From Planococcus sp. MSAK28401 (GTDB taxonomy: Bacteria > Bacillota > Bacilli > Bacillales_A > Planococcaceae), in NCBI RefSeq assembly GCF_018283455.1, contig NZ_JAAMTH010000001.1, positions 1,841,501-1,905,500 on the forward strand: a stretch of DNA of 64,000 nucleotides, in the 5' to 3' direction. Of the stretch, positions 1 to 8,420 are shown one piece after another. Position numbers and translations under genes: made by a program. Within the stretch, counting starts at the first letter, position 1; the number at the start of each line of letters is the position of its first letter. The notes under the pieces are model-generated. The model worked only from the letters and a program-made list of their open reading frames with translations, did not search any database and was not told the DNA's origin.

Positions 1-461
1 ACGCCATGCTGGTCTTCAAGCGTGCCGATGGATGGATCCAATAATCCGCTCATCGCTTTGCTGCCAATCGTCGAGACGCCGAAACGCGAAGATTCTTCCG
101 AACGGAAGCAAATGATTTCGATGGGGCGCTGCGGTTTAAAATCGGCTTCCTTCAACATCTTGATAGCCCCAAGTCCGCAGACGACACCAGCGCCACCGTC
201 GAATGCCCCGCCGTTTGGCACAGTGTCGAGATGAGACCCTGTTGCTACTGCCGCTTTCCCGCCCGTGACGTTCCAGCGGGCGATGACATTTCCTGCGGCA
301 TCCTCTGAAACGTCGAGCCCCAATTCTTCAGCAATCGCTTTAAAGACTTCGATGGCCTCTGTTTCTTCCGCTGTATAACCTTCCCGCGTAAACCCTTGCG
401 GCTGGACCAATACATTGCTTAAGTTCATCCGCTGCAATTGCTCAATCAGCCAGTTTTTCAC
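1..461 (-). CDS. M20-family N-carbamoyl-amino-acid hydrolase / allantoate amidohydrolase-like (3' part outside window)
   Basis: Only the first ~153 codons are in the window; the rest runs off the left edge. The visible part has the signature of the HyuC/AmaB/AllC branch of the M20 metallopeptidases: SHLDTVPNGG...FDGGAG at about residues 76-92 (zinc ligands His77 and Asp88) and the FRSEESSRF block at 119-127 carrying the catalytic/metal Glu pair. These enzymes hydrolyse N-carbamoyl or ureido groups, or other amide bonds, of amino acids in the cytoplasm. The GTG at 461 is chosen because AAGGAGG sits about 9 nt upstream; an in-frame ATG three codons earlier abuts the Shine-Dalgarno. It overlaps the end of the preceding gene by 20 nt, so it is the third cistron of an M20 operon. 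The exact substrate cannot be read from sequence. Confidence 0.85.
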   Translation of the reverse strand, partial: MKNWLIEQLQRMNLSNVLVQPQGFTREGYTAEETEAIEVFKAIAEELGLDVSEDAAGNVIARWNVTGGKAAVATGSHLDTVPNGGAFDGGAGVVCGLGAIKMLKEADFKPQRPIEIICFRSEESSRFGVSTIGSKAMSGLLDPSIGTLEDQHG

Positions 462-1770
462 GGGTCTCATCCTCCTTCAGCAAATAATCGGTCGTCCGGA
501 TCAACGTTTCCAATCCTGCCGACAAGGCCTGTTCCTCATAATCAAAGCGCGGGTGGTGATGTCCGGCTGGCAAGGGGCTGGCAAAAATCATAAATGTCGC
601 TTTGCCGCCACGTTCGCGGACGCGCTCCATCATATAGGTAACGTCTTCTGATGCGCCGATTGGCAAATGCGACACAATGTTCAAGCGTTTCGACGCAGTA
701 CAGGCACGTTCCACAATTTCAGCGAACTCAAAATCGGCATCTGCCGAAATCGCTTTCCCCCTATGCTCGATGTCCACTTCGACATCAAACATCGCTGCGC
801 TCGCCTGTAGGATGCGCAATGCATTTTCCTGCATGTATTCATCCAATTCATTGGTCTCGCCCCGCGTCTCGATTTCCATCAACGCACGATCTGCGATGAT
901 ATTGCGTCCCGAGCCGGCGTGCAAAGTCCCGACATTGACGCGCGTCGCCCCGTCTTTATGGCGCGAAATGCCGTGCAAATGCATTATGGCGGATGCCGCT
1001 GCGAGCAAAGCATTGCGCCCAGCATTCGGCTCTAATCCGGAATGCGCCGATTTGCCGCTGAATTTCGCGTTGATTTTGGAACTCGCCAAGAACTTCGACG
1101 TGGCCGCGGCGACGGTCCCGGACGGCAGATCATGTATACCGACATGGCCGCTCAAGAAATAATTGGCATCATCGAGCCAGCCTTTCTCGACAACGGCCTT
1201 TGCCCCGCGCCCACCTTCTTCGGCTGGTTGGAATAAAATCGTATATTTGCCCCGAAGGTTGTCTTTTTCTTTCGCTAGGTATTCAGCCAGCCCGAGCCCG
1301 ACAGCGGCATGCCCATCGTGGCCGCATGCGTGCATCATGCCGGGAACATCCGAGCGGAAATCTCGCTTAGCCGGCACATGGCCTGAGGTATCGTCTTCTT
1401 CAATCGGCAAGGCATCGATATCAAAGCGATATGCGAAATTCGGCCCTTTTTTTCCAGTATCGAGCACAGCAGCAAATCCGGTATGCCCGCCTTTCATCCG
1501 CTCCAGAAAATCAGGAGGGACGCCATAGTCGAGTGCACGTTGTTCTTGTTGTTCCAGAAATTGCTCATCCGGCACACCCATGCGTTCATCACTGGCCAAA
1601 AAATCGGTACCATAAAACAATTCGAAACCTTTACCGGCCAGTTGTTCGCTTAACTCATACGTCGTCACATATTCCGCAAATCCGATTTCGGGATACTTAT
1701 GCCGGTTGCGCCTTTGTTCCATAAGATGTGGCTCTATTTCTTCCATAAACCGATCAATAGTATCTGCCAT
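442..1770 (-). CDS. M20-family amidohydrolase, AbgA-like (p-aminobenzoyl-glutamate hydrolase subunit A type)
   Basis: A 442-residue protein with M20D metallopeptidase motifs: RFDIDALPI at about 116-123, MHACGHDGH at about 147-154 and QPAEEGGRGA about 30 residues later, then the dimerisation (lid) domain and a C-terminal HHHPRFDYEE block. Length and the ~80-residue insertion before the DIDALPI motif resemble AbgA, one subunit of the enzyme that cleaves p-aminobenzoyl-glutamate, a folate breakdown product. No AbgB or AbgT partner is adjacent, so a broader aminoacyl amidase role is equally possible. Two ATGs lie at 1776 and 1770; the second is better spaced from AGGGGGA. It starts only about 10 nt after the preceding M20 gene and overlaps the next by 20 nt, so the three are surely co-transcribed. 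Confidence 0.85.
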   Translation of the reverse strand: MADTIDRFMEEIEPHLMEQRRNRHKYPEIGFAEYVTTYELSEQLAGKGFELFYGTDFLASDERMGVPDEQFLEQQEQRALDYGVPPDFLERMKGGHTGFAAVLDTGKKGPNFAYRFDIDALPIEEDDTSGHVPAKRDFRSDVPGMMHACGHDGHAAVGLGLAEYLAKEKDNLRGKYTILFQPAEEGGRGAKAVVEKGWLDDANYFLSGHVGIHDLPSGTVAAATSKFLASSKINAKFSGKSAHSGLEPNAGRNALLAAASAIMHLHGISRHKDGATRVNVGTLHAGSGRNIIADRALMEIETRGETNELDEYMQENALRILQASAAMFDVEVDIEHRGKAISADADFEFAEIVERACTASKRLNIVSHLPIGASEDVTYMMERVRERGGKATFMIFASPLPAGHHHPRFDYEEQALSAGLETLIRTTDYLLKEDETREKLAD

Positions 1771-1781
1771 GTCCATTCCCC

Positions 1782-2957
1782 CTATTTGTTCAATTCCGTG
1801 AGTACATCAAGCGCTGCTTGTGCCATCAAGCCCGTACCGATCGGCAATGCCTGTTCGTCGATCATAAAGCCCGGGTCATGAAGCGGTTTTTGGTGTTCGC
1901 CAACAGATGTTCCGAGCCAGTAATAAACGCCTTCGTATTTTTTCAAGAAGCGCCCGAAATCTTCGCCTGCCATGCTGCCGATCACTTCAGGAACAGCTTC
2001 CGTGCCCAATTGCTTTGTAGCAGAGTCACGGACTACTTCAGCCCAGCGTTTCGTGTTGACAGTTGCCGGATATCCATCCGAATAATCGATTTCACACGAG
2101 CCGCCCATCATTTCAGCTGTGCCTTTGACGACTTCGTGGAAGCGTTTTTTCAATAATTTCTTCGTTTCATTTGATAACGAACGAATTGTGCCTTCCAATA
2201 CCACGCTATCCGCCACGACATTATAACGGTAGCCTCCCGAAATCTTTCCGATCGTGATGACCCCAGAGTCCATCGGGTTGGCATTTCGGCTGATGATGGT
2301 CTGGATTGCCGACATCACTTGGTTCGCGATAACGATTGCATCAATTGTCTGATGTGGCATTGATGCATGGCCGCCCGCTCCGTTGATCGTTACGTGAAAA
2401 CGGTCAGAATTCCCCATAATCGCCCCGTCGATGACGCCGACTTGCCCAGCCGGAAGCCCAGGCCATACGTGCTGCGCCAATATGACATCTGGCTGGTATC
2501 GATTGAACACGCCATCAGCCATCATCTGGTCTGCTCCGCCAGTCGGCGCATTTTCTTCGGCTGGCTGAAAAATAAGCAGTACCGTTCCTGCGATCTCGTC
2601 TTTTTGTTGCTGGAGCAATTTCCCAACTCCCAAAAGCATAGCGGTATGGGCATCGTGGCCGCATGCATGCATTTTTCCGTCAACTTTGGATTTGAACGGA
2701 ACATCTGCTTTCTCTGTAATCGGCAAGGCGTCGATGTCGGCACGCAAACCGACCGTTTTCCCTGGCTTGCCGCCTTCAATAACGCCGAGCACACCTGTTT
2801 TTGCAAATCCACTAAAGAATTGAATACCGTATGCTTCGAGCTTCTCTTGGATTTTCTTCGAAGTTTCCATTTCTTCTCCGCTCAGTTCAGGCTGTTCGTG
2901 GAGATGGCGGCGAAACGCGCGAACTTCTTCAAATACCTCTTGTGCTTGTCGTTTCAT
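1782..2957 (-). CDS. M20-family amidohydrolase (N-acyl-L-amino acid / hippurate hydrolase type)
   Basis: A 391-residue M20D metallopeptidase: LRADIDALPI at 71-80, HACGHDAH at 97-104, QPAEE at 131-135 and the His-rich C-terminal block (HDPGF) are all present. The family removes acyl groups from N-acetyl, N-benzoyl or other N-acylated amino acids using a dinuclear metal centre; specificity is not deducible. The ATG at 2957 follows AGGTGA with good spacing, so the 15 upstream in-frame codons are probably untranslated. It is the first gene of the three-gene M20 cluster; the next gene begins within a few bases of its stop. No clear promoter could be assigned in 2958-3076. Confidence 0.87.
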   Translation of the reverse strand: MKRQAQEVFEEVRAFRRHLHEQPELSGEEMETSKKIQEKLEAYGIQFFSGFAKTGVLGVIEGGKPGKTVGLRADIDALPITEKADVPFKSKVDGKMHACGHDAHTAMLLGVGKLLQQQKDEIAGTVLLIFQPAEENAPTGGADQMMADGVFNRYQPDVILAQHVWPGLPAGQVGVIDGAIMGNSDRFHVTINGAGGHASMPHQTIDAIVIANQVMSAIQTIISRNANPMDSGVITIGKISGGYRYNVVADSVVLEGTIRSLSNETKKLLKKRFHEVVKGTAEMMGGSCEIDYSDGYPATVNTKRWAEVVRDSATKQLGTEAVPEVIGSMAGEDFGRFLKKYEGVYYWLGTSVGEHQKPLHDPGFMIDEQALPIGTGLMAQAALDVLTELNK

Positions 2958-3076
2958 AGCTGTCACCTGCTTTTCGTATTTAAGGAAATAAACCTTAATC
3001 ATTCCGTTAATAGAAAGTGTACCGTACTTGTCTTATGAAATGCTACCCCCATTTTGATTTTTCTGAATATCCGTCC

Positions 3077-3112
3077 AAAAAAAAAAAGCCTCCGCTATAG
3101 CGAAGGCTTCTT
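3077..3112 (-). terminator. Rho-independent terminator of the 3168-3959 gene
   Basis: A ~10-bp G+C-rich stem with a short loop is followed on the minus strand by a long U tract (an A run at 3077-3087 on the plus strand). It lies about 55 nt past the stop of the unknown gene and separates it from the M20 operon. Confidence 0.85.
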
Positions 3113-3167
3113 TATAGATCGGAATCTTTTGATTCTCCAGTACGGCCGGATAGTATGGAAAGATAAA

Positions 3168-3959
3168 TTATTCGTATAATGCGGCGAATTGATTTTTGCG
3201 CTGCTCGATAACGGTGAAAATCAAAATGTCATGCACTTCGTTGTATTTGACGCCGAGTGTTTCCAAATATTCAGCCAGTTCGGTGTACAGTTTCTCATAG
3301 ATTTCCATGAATGCTGGACCGGTAAGTTCCCTGATCGTTTGCGTATAGTCATCTGCCTGTTCCGTTTCGCCTGCTTGCCTCATGACGTACAGCTCGCTCA
3401 AAGTGTGGATCACATGGCGGAATGTCCCTGTAAGATATGGCGCAGAAAAACTGTCTTCCTTTTTCGCCAAGACAAACGGCAAGGTTTTCAAAAATAAATC
3501 TGTCGAACCTTCCTGTCCGCGCCGAACCATCGTGCTGTGGACCTGGCAGAAGTATGTTTGCCAACATTGATAGCTATCACTTTTGTCCAGCTCCTGCCAT
3601 TCGGCGTGACGGCGGATGTCCATGTTCTGCTTGAAATGTTCAATCGCCTGGCCAATAACGAAAGCAATCAAGGGAATGGTATCATCTCCTGATATTTCAA
3701 TTCCGATGATGCTTTTGACGCCAAACGGATGATGGACGGCTTTCTTGCCGTCAAATTCATCATCGATAATTCCGTATTCAGTGAAGATCGCATGACTGAA
3801 ATCTTTGCGTTCACTATAAAAGAAAAGAAGCTCAATTTTATCTTTGAAATTAAACGGTTTATAAGCTGTTTTTGCTGTTTTCACCATAGCGGGAATATCA
3901 ATTTCTTGCTCCCCATCCATCAATTCAATATAGCGGATCCCTTGTTCCGTAGTTTTCAA
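3168..3959 (-). CDS. Conserved hypothetical cytoplasmic protein (263 aa)
   Basis: I do not recognise this family. The 263-residue product has no signal peptide or membrane helix and looks like a mixed alpha/beta soluble protein; it has an acidic N-terminal region, a hydrophobic stretch around GDDTIPLIAFVIG, and a helix-rich C-terminal half. A TTG at 3959 is preferred as start because AGAAGGAG lies about 8 nt upstream; an ATG 15 codons earlier (4004) has no Shine-Dalgarno. It is a single-gene transcription unit with its own terminator, divergent from citrate synthase across a ~480-nt gap. Codon use is like the neighbouring core genes, so it is likely a real, expressed gene. Confidence 0.75.
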   Translation of the reverse strand: MKTTEQGIRYIELMDGEQEIDIPAMVKTAKTAYKPFNFKDKIELLFFYSERKDFSHAIFTEYGIIDDEFDGKKAVHHPFGVKSIIGIEISGDDTIPLIAFVIGQAIEHFKQNMDIRRHAEWQELDKSDSYQCWQTYFCQVHSTMVRRGQEGSTDLFLKTLPFVLAKKEDSFSAPYLTGTFRHVIHTLSELYVMRQAGETEQADDYTQTIRELTGPAFMEIYEKLYTELAEYLETLGVKYNEVHDILIFTVIEQRKNQFAALYE

Positions 3960-4436
3960 TGGTTTAACTCCTTCTCTGTATGTCCATCTTCCTTCATTTT
4001 TCAAGTCATTCCATTCTCATATGGTTAGCCTTATTATATGAAAAATCTTTTCCATATTACAAGTACATACAAGTAAGAGATTTTTCCCTTTTTCCGCAAG
4101 GTGTAAACATTTACTCTGCTAAATCTTGTTAGCGTTTCCGCTTTCATCCTTGTGAATTCCCTATCTGCTTAAATACGCCATTTGAAACGGATCAATTAGC
4201 AGCATACAATGGTTCAGCGCATCAATTAACTGCCTCAAGACGTATTTCTGTGTTTCAGCCCAACAACTCCTGCCATTTGCTTATATCCTGTAAACTTGCA
4301 TAATAATCAGTTAAATTATGTCGAGAAAGAGCGGTTTTTATTTTTAGAACCGAATGAAAGCGCTTTAAAACGTAGTAGCTAAAGCCCTTCAAAGCCCTCG
4401 ACTGGCAACTACAACGATTAAAAAGGAGAGATTTAC
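3960..4436. other. Divergent intergenic region upstream of citrate synthase
   Basis: A 477-nt AT-rich gap between two divergent genes. It holds the citrate synthase control region: a plausible sigma-A promoter around 4278-4306 (TTGCTT, 16 nt, CATAAT) and a catabolite-response element at 4355-4368. No further gene with a ribosome binding site was found in it. Confidence 0.6.
4355..4368 (+). promoter_or_regulatory. Putative CcpA cre site upstream of citrate synthase
   Basis: The 14-mer TGAAAGCGCTTTAA has a perfect AAAGCGCTTT core palindrome and matches the Bacillales cre consensus except near the 3' end. It lies about 70 nt before the start codon and downstream of the likely promoter, which suits a roadblock type of carbon catabolite repression. 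Repression of citZ by CcpA is established in Bacillus subtilis; here it is inferred from sequence only. Confidence 0.65.
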
Positions 4437-5552
4437 ATGACATCATCAAAAGGTTTAGAAGGTGTAGTCGCAACACAATCGGCGATCAGCTCGATCATCG
4501 ATGATACCCTTACATACGTCGGCTACAACATCGATGACCTGGCGGACAACGCCAGCTTCGAAGAAGTGATTTACCTGTTGTGGCACCAGCGTTTGCCGAA
4601 GGCGGACGAACTAGCGGAGCTGAAACAGCAGCTTGCTGACAACATGGCAGTGCCGCAAGCGGTGCTCGACCACTTCAAGACATACGACATCAAGCACGTC
4701 CACCCAATGGCGGCACTCCGTACAGCGGTCTCTATGCTTGGCCTCTTTGACGAAGAAGCAGAAGTCATGGAAGACGCAGCGAACTACCGCAAAGCCATCA
4801 AAATCCAGGCGAAGATCTCGACGCTCGTGACGGCATTCGGCCGCATCCGCGCCGGCAAAGAACCGATCCAACCGAAAACGGATTACAGCTTCGCGGCAAA
4901 CTTCCTGTACATGCTGTCTGGCGAAGAGCCAAAAGACATCGAAGTCGAAGCGTTCAATAAAGCGCTTGTACTTCACGCTGACCACGAACTGAACGCTTCG
5001 ACGTTCACGGCGCGTGTCGCAGTTGCGACTTTGTCCGACGTCTATTCCGGCGTAACCGCTGCAATCGGCGCCTTGAAAGGCCCGCTGCACGGCGGCGCCA
5101 ACGAGCAAGTCATGAAAATGCTCACAGAAATCGGCTCTGTCGACAACGTCGAGCCGGTCATCAAAGAAAAACTGGCGAACAAAGAGAAAATCATGGGCTT
5201 CGGCCACCGCGTCTACCAAAAAGGCGACCCGCGTGCAAAACATTTGCGCGAAATGTCGCAAAAGCTCACAGAGCTTCGCGGCGAATCGAAATGGTATGAC
5301 ATGTCCGTGAAAATCGAAGAATTGGTGACCAGCGAAAAACCGCTTCCGCCAAACGTCGATTTCTATTCGGCTTCGGTCTATCACTCGTTGAACATCGAGC
5401 ATGACTTGTTCACGCCGATCTTCGCGGTATCCCGTGCGTCGGGCTGGCTCGCGCACATCCTGGAGCAATACTCGAACAACCGCTTGATCCGCCCGCGTGC
5501 GGAATACATCGGGCCTGGCATGCAAACCTACGTGCCGGTTGAAGAACGTTAA
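4437..5552 (+). CDS. citZ: Citrate synthase
   Basis: A 371-residue type I/short citrate synthase, condensing acetyl-CoA and oxaloacetate at the entry of the TCA cycle. The catalytic triad is visible: His218 in GPLHGGANEQ, His257 in GFGHRVY and Asp308 in PNVDFYS. Length equals Bacillus CitZ. The ATG follows AAAAAGGAGAG. Isocitrate and malate dehydrogenase genes do not follow, unlike the citZ-icd-mdh arrangement of Bacillus subtilis, because a strong terminator comes right after. The upstream cre site suggests glucose repression. A 2-methylcitrate synthase (MmgD-like) role cannot be fully excluded, but no propionate genes are nearby. Confidence 0.93.
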   Translation: MTSSKGLEGVVATQSAISSIIDDTLTYVGYNIDDLADNASFEEVIYLLWHQRLPKADELAELKQQLADNMAVPQAVLDHFKTYDIKHVHPMAALRTAVSMLGLFDEEAEVMEDAANYRKAIKIQAKISTLVTAFGRIRAGKEPIQPKTDYSFAANFLYMLSGEEPKDIEVEAFNKALVLHADHELNASTFTARVAVATLSDVYSGVTAAIGALKGPLHGGANEQVMKMLTEIGSVDNVEPVIKEKLANKEKIMGFGHRVYQKGDPRAKHLREMSQKLTELRGESKWYDMSVKIEELVTSEKPLPPNVDFYSASVYHSLNIEHDLFTPIFAVSRASGWLAHILEQYSNNRLIRPRAEYIGPGMQTYVPVEER

Positions 5553-5562
5553 TAGGAATTCC

Positions 5563-5612
5563 GAAAGCTTGAGCCTCACCTTTAGATAGGTGAGCAGCTC
5601 AAGCTTTTCTAT
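5563..5612 (+). terminator. Terminator of citrate synthase
   Basis: A long, nearly perfect stem (about 18 bp with one interruption) beginning 11 nt after the stop codon, ending in a short T-rich run. Confidence 0.85.
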
Positions 5613-5710
5613 TTCCACAAGCCAGTCTCATATATTTGTTTCATGTTTTTCATTGTGGCTATAATAACAGAAAAGAGTTGCACGAAAAATTGACATTAGG
5701 AGGCGCTCCC

Positions 5711-7171
5711 ATGAACTACACAGATATCGGCTGGAAATTGCAGAACAGTTACGCTGGCCTGCCGAAAACCTTATATGCCCCGATGGAAGCCAACCCGGTT
5801 GTATCGCCAAAGCTGGTCATCGCAAACAAATCACTGGCCACAACACTTGGCCTAAATACCGAGCAGTTGTATAGCTCCGACTCGCTAGAGATTTTTGCGG
5901 GTAATCGATTCCCCGAGGGTAGCTTCCCGCTCGCCCAAGCCTATGCAGGCCATCAATTCGGCCAATTTACGATGCTCGGCGATGGCCGTGCCATCCTAAT
6001 CGGCGAACAGCATACACCGGATGGCGAGATTTTCGATATCCAATTGAAAGGCGCCGGCGTCACGCCCTTTTCGAGAAGCGGAGATGGCCGCGCGGCACTC
6101 GGTCCCATGCTGCGGGAATACATTATCAGTGAAGGCATGCACGCGCTCGGGATTCCATCGAGCAGAAGCCTGGCAGTCGTATTGACAGGAGAAAAAATCC
6201 AGCGCTACTCCGCAGAGTCTGGAGCGATCCTGACACGGGTGGCTTCGAGCCATATCCGTGTCGGCACTTTTCAGTTCGCCGCGAAATATCGCTCGACTGA
6301 AGATTTAAAAGCTTTGGCGGATTACACGATCAAACGGCATTTCCCAGACATCACGGGGCCTGACCGCTACATCGAATTATTCCGCCAAACCGCGCAACAG
6401 CAAGCTTCACTCATCACGAAATGGCAGCTCGCAGGATTCGTCCACGGGGTCATGAACACGGACAATATGGCGATCAGCGGTGAAACAATCGACTACGGGC
6501 CATGCGCTTTTCTGGACCGCTACGATGAGTCCGCGGTCTTTAGCTCAATCGATGCCGGCGGCCGTTATGCTTATCGCAACCAGCCGCTCGTCGGAGGATG
6601 GAATTTAGCTCGTTTTGCGGAATCTCTGTTTCCACTGTTAAATGAGATTCCTGAAAAACAAGCCTTGGCGTCTCTCCAAGGGGCGCTCGAGGAATATGTC
6701 AGTTTGCAAAAAAACTTGTATTTGGCAGGCATGCGCGAAAAACTCGGCTTGTTTACCGAAATGCCAGAAGATGAACAACTGATAGATGCGTTGCTGGAAT
6801 TGATGCAAGAAAAGCAAGCGGATTATACCAATACATTCCGTTCCTTGACTTTCGACGCAGTAGAAGAGCCCCAACTGGCAAACGATCTGGATTTCAAAGC
6901 TTGGCACAGCCGCTATAAAGCCCGCCAACAGCAAGAAGGCCGCTCAGCACACGAAATCCTGGAAATGATGAAAAGCCGGAATCCGGCTGTCATCCCGCGC
7001 AATCACCGCGTGGAAGCGGCACTCGAAGCTGCAGCGCAAGGCGATTATCAGGTAATGGAAAAACTATTGGAGATCCTCCGGAATCCATATGCCCATTCCG
7101 AAGAGCAACTGCCCTATACGGCCCCGCCACCGCCTTCAACGCCGCCATACCAGACCTATTGCGGCACATAA
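5711..7171 (+). CDS. selO: Protein adenylyltransferase SelO (YdiU/UPF0061)
   Basis: A 486-residue pseudokinase-fold protein of the SelO family, which transfers AMP from ATP to Ser/Thr/Tyr residues of proteins and is linked to redox stress. Family blocks seen: AYAGHQFG...LGDGRA at 78-93, QLKGAGVTPFSRSGDGRA at 111-128, REYIISEGMHALGIPSSRSL at 135-154, GVMNTDNM near 243-250 and DYGPCAFLD near 259-267 (metal-binding Asn/Asp). The protein ends in YCGT, with a Cys close to the C-terminus where eukaryotic homologues carry selenocysteine. The ATG at 5711 has TTAGGAGGCGCTCCC before it; an in-frame upstream ATG at 5636 has none. It stands alone, between two terminators. Confidence 0.93.
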   Translation: MNYTDIGWKLQNSYAGLPKTLYAPMEANPVVSPKLVIANKSLATTLGLNTEQLYSSDSLEIFAGNRFPEGSFPLAQAYAGHQFGQFTMLGDGRAILIGEQHTPDGEIFDIQLKGAGVTPFSRSGDGRAALGPMLREYIISEGMHALGIPSSRSLAVVLTGEKIQRYSAESGAILTRVASSHIRVGTFQFAAKYRSTEDLKALADYTIKRHFPDITGPDRYIELFRQTAQQQASLITKWQLAGFVHGVMNTDNMAISGETIDYGPCAFLDRYDESAVFSSIDAGGRYAYRNQPLVGGWNLARFAESLFPLLNEIPEKQALASLQGALEEYVSLQKNLYLAGMREKLGLFTEMPEDEQLIDALLELMQEKQADYTNTFRSLTFDAVEEPQLANDLDFKAWHSRYKARQQQEGRSAHEILEMMKSRNPAVIPRNHRVEAALEAAAQGDYQVMEKLLEILRNPYAHSEEQLPYTAPPPPSTPPYQTYCGT

Positions 7172-7175
7172 AGTT

Positions 7176-7214
7176 TAAAAATCCCCTGCCTTTTCTTCGG
7201 CAGGGGATTTTCTT
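7176..7214. terminator. Bidirectional terminator after selO
   Basis: A perfect 13-bp stem with an 8-nt loop flanked by A-rich and T-rich sides. It sits between the convergent selO and the small gene at 7235-7447 and can serve both. Confidence 0.88.
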
Positions 7215-7234
7215 GCTGGCGCTTGTCAGTTCGA

Positions 7235-7447
7235 TCACTGGCCGTCTGTGACTTCATTAACACTGACCATTTTGACTTCGTCCATCTTGAATTGGTAATA
7301 CGTATCGTTGTCGCCGATAAATTCGCGGAAATCATCCGCATCCAAACCGCTGACCGCTTGTTTCGGGGTATCAGCTTCGACGGTGCTGACCGCCTCGACG
7401 CCTGCGCCGAAATGATAAACGACGCGGAATTTTTTTGTTGATGCCAT
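7235..7447 (-). CDS. Small conserved hypothetical protein (70 aa)
   Basis: Not a family I can name. The 70-residue soluble product starts MASTKKFRVVYHF and is probably a small beta-rich domain with an acidic second half (DADDFREFIGDNDTYYQFK). The ATG at 7447 is preceded by GAGGAGG, 12 nt away, a little long but the only good ribosome site. It is monocistronic, divergent from the thiamine-precursor transport operon, and shares the bidirectional terminator with selO. Confidence 0.7.
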   Translation of the reverse strand: MASTKKFRVVYHFGAGVEAVSTVEADTPKQAVSGLDADDFREFIGDNDTYYQFKMDEVKMVSVNEVTDGQ

Positions 7448-7558
7448 AGTTATTGGATTCCTCCTCAAATGCTTGTCTGCTTTAGGTTTACCCGATTTTT
7501 TAGGGAGTATTCACCTCAGCCATCATTTTCTCATTCTCGATGAAAATAGTAGAATCCC

Positions 7559-7587
7559 TTTACTTGGGAAAGTATTTGACTTACACT
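7559..7587 (+). promoter_or_regulatory. Putative sigma-A promoter of ykoFEDC
   Basis: TTTACT, a 17-nt spacer and TACACT, placed about 50 nt before the TPP riboswitch. Plausible but not strong. Confidence 0.45.
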
Positions 7588-7634
7588 TTAGCCATCGGGA
7601 AAACCCGACACTTAAAACCGCATACCGTTTTTCT

Positions 7635-7722
7635 GCACTGGGGGTGCATATTTTGCTGAGATGAGAGCTTTCGCTCCGATCCCTTATGACTCGATCAGGT
7701 TAGGACCTGCGTGAGGAAGTGC
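7635..7722 (+). ncRNA. TPP riboswitch (THI element)
   Basis: The conserved TPP-aptamer elements are present in order: a P1 arm with GGGGTGC, CTGAGA, a short variable P3 arm, the TCCCTTATGAC segment, GATCAGGTTAGGACCTGCGT and GAGGAAGTGC closing P1. The gene downstream encodes a thiamine-precursor-binding protein, which fits control by thiamine pyrophosphate. When TPP binds, the hairpin at 7761-7788 would form and stop transcription. Confidence 0.93.
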
Positions 7723-7760
7723 GGTGACTTTCCGACATGACTACGAAATATGGAATAGTG

Positions 7761-7788
7761 GCTGCATCTTCACGGATGCGGCTTTTTT
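7761..7788 (+). terminator. Regulatory terminator of the TPP riboswitch
   Basis: An 8-bp stem with a GU pair followed by six T residues, between the aptamer and the ykoF ribosome binding site. This is the expression platform of a transcription-attenuating riboswitch. Confidence 0.8.
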
Positions 7789-7814
7789 GTGCATATTTTT
7801 AGGAGGGATTCCAT

Positions 7815-8420
7815 ATGGAACCATATTCATGCGGCACCAGCCCGATCGTAGGATTTCGCTTTTCCTTACATCCGATGAGCGGAAATTTTATCAGTATCAT
7901 CAAAAGTGCGTTGAAGGACACCGATACATCCCATGTCTGGATGCAAACCGACGACGTCTCCACCGTCATCCGAGGCAAACAACAGCATGTTTTCAATGTC
8001 GCGAAAGCGCTGACGCTTCATGCCGCGAAAACGAAAGAACACATTGCCCTGTCCGGCACCTTTTCAGCTGGCTGTCCAGGTGATACAGCGGGTGATGCGT
8101 ATTTGGACGCCCCCGATGAACCGGCAAACGAAGACGCCAGCAAGCAATACGTTTCATCCCAATTCGCCCTTTATCCGATGAACAATCCCGATTATATGGA
8201 AGTTATCTACCGCGAAGTGGAACGTGCCAAAGAGTTCGGTGTGTGGAATGATTCCATGCATTATGCTAGCGGCATCCACGGGGATATCCATGAGGTCTTT
8301 GCTTTTTACGAAACGAGCTTTTCCAGCGCGCGCTCCGCTAAACACCCCCACCTCGTGATGACTGTATCCATGAGCATCAACAGTCCTTCACACAAAACAG
8401 GCGGTGAAGATCATGCTTAA
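7815..8420 (+). CDS. ykoF: Thiamine/HMP-binding protein YkoF
   Basis: A 201-residue cytoplasmic protein of the YkoF family, built of two ferredoxin-like (ACT-like) repeats, about 5-90 and 120-195, that bind thiamine or its hydroxymethylpyrimidine (HMP) moiety. The first repeat has GFRFSLHPM and the second the matching SSQFALYPM, the internal repeat expected for this family. The ATG follows AGGAGGGATTCC. It is the first gene after the TPP riboswitch and overlaps ykoE by 8 nt, so it belongs to the riboswitch-controlled transporter operon. A role as accessory or sensor for the transporter is inferred from the family. Confidence 0.93.
   Translation: MEPYSCGTSPIVGFRFSLHPMSGNFISIIKSALKDTDTSHVWMQTDDVSTVIRGKQQHVFNVAKALTLHAAKTKEHIALSGTFSAGCPGDTAGDAYLDAPDEPANEDASKQYVSSQFALYPMNNPDYMEVIYREVERAKEFGVWNDSMHYASGIHGDIHEVFAFYETSFSSARSAKHPHLVMTVSMSINSPSHKTGGEDHA

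Noticed and set aside
2367..3038. A 223-codon plus-strand frame opposite the first M20 gene
   Set aside because: Composition is random-like and Cys/Phe-rich; the M20 motifs on the other strand are unambiguous.
4611..5618. A 335-codon open frame antisense to citrate synthase
   Set aside because: It is the reverse of a strongly conserved, codon-biased gene; it has an implausible amino-acid composition and no ribosome site. Long antisense frames are common with this third-base GC.
7485..7520. GGGTAA upstream of the 70-residue gene, as a possible sigma-B -10 element
   Set aside because: No GTTTAA-type -35 is found at 12-15 nt, so only half of the promoter is present.
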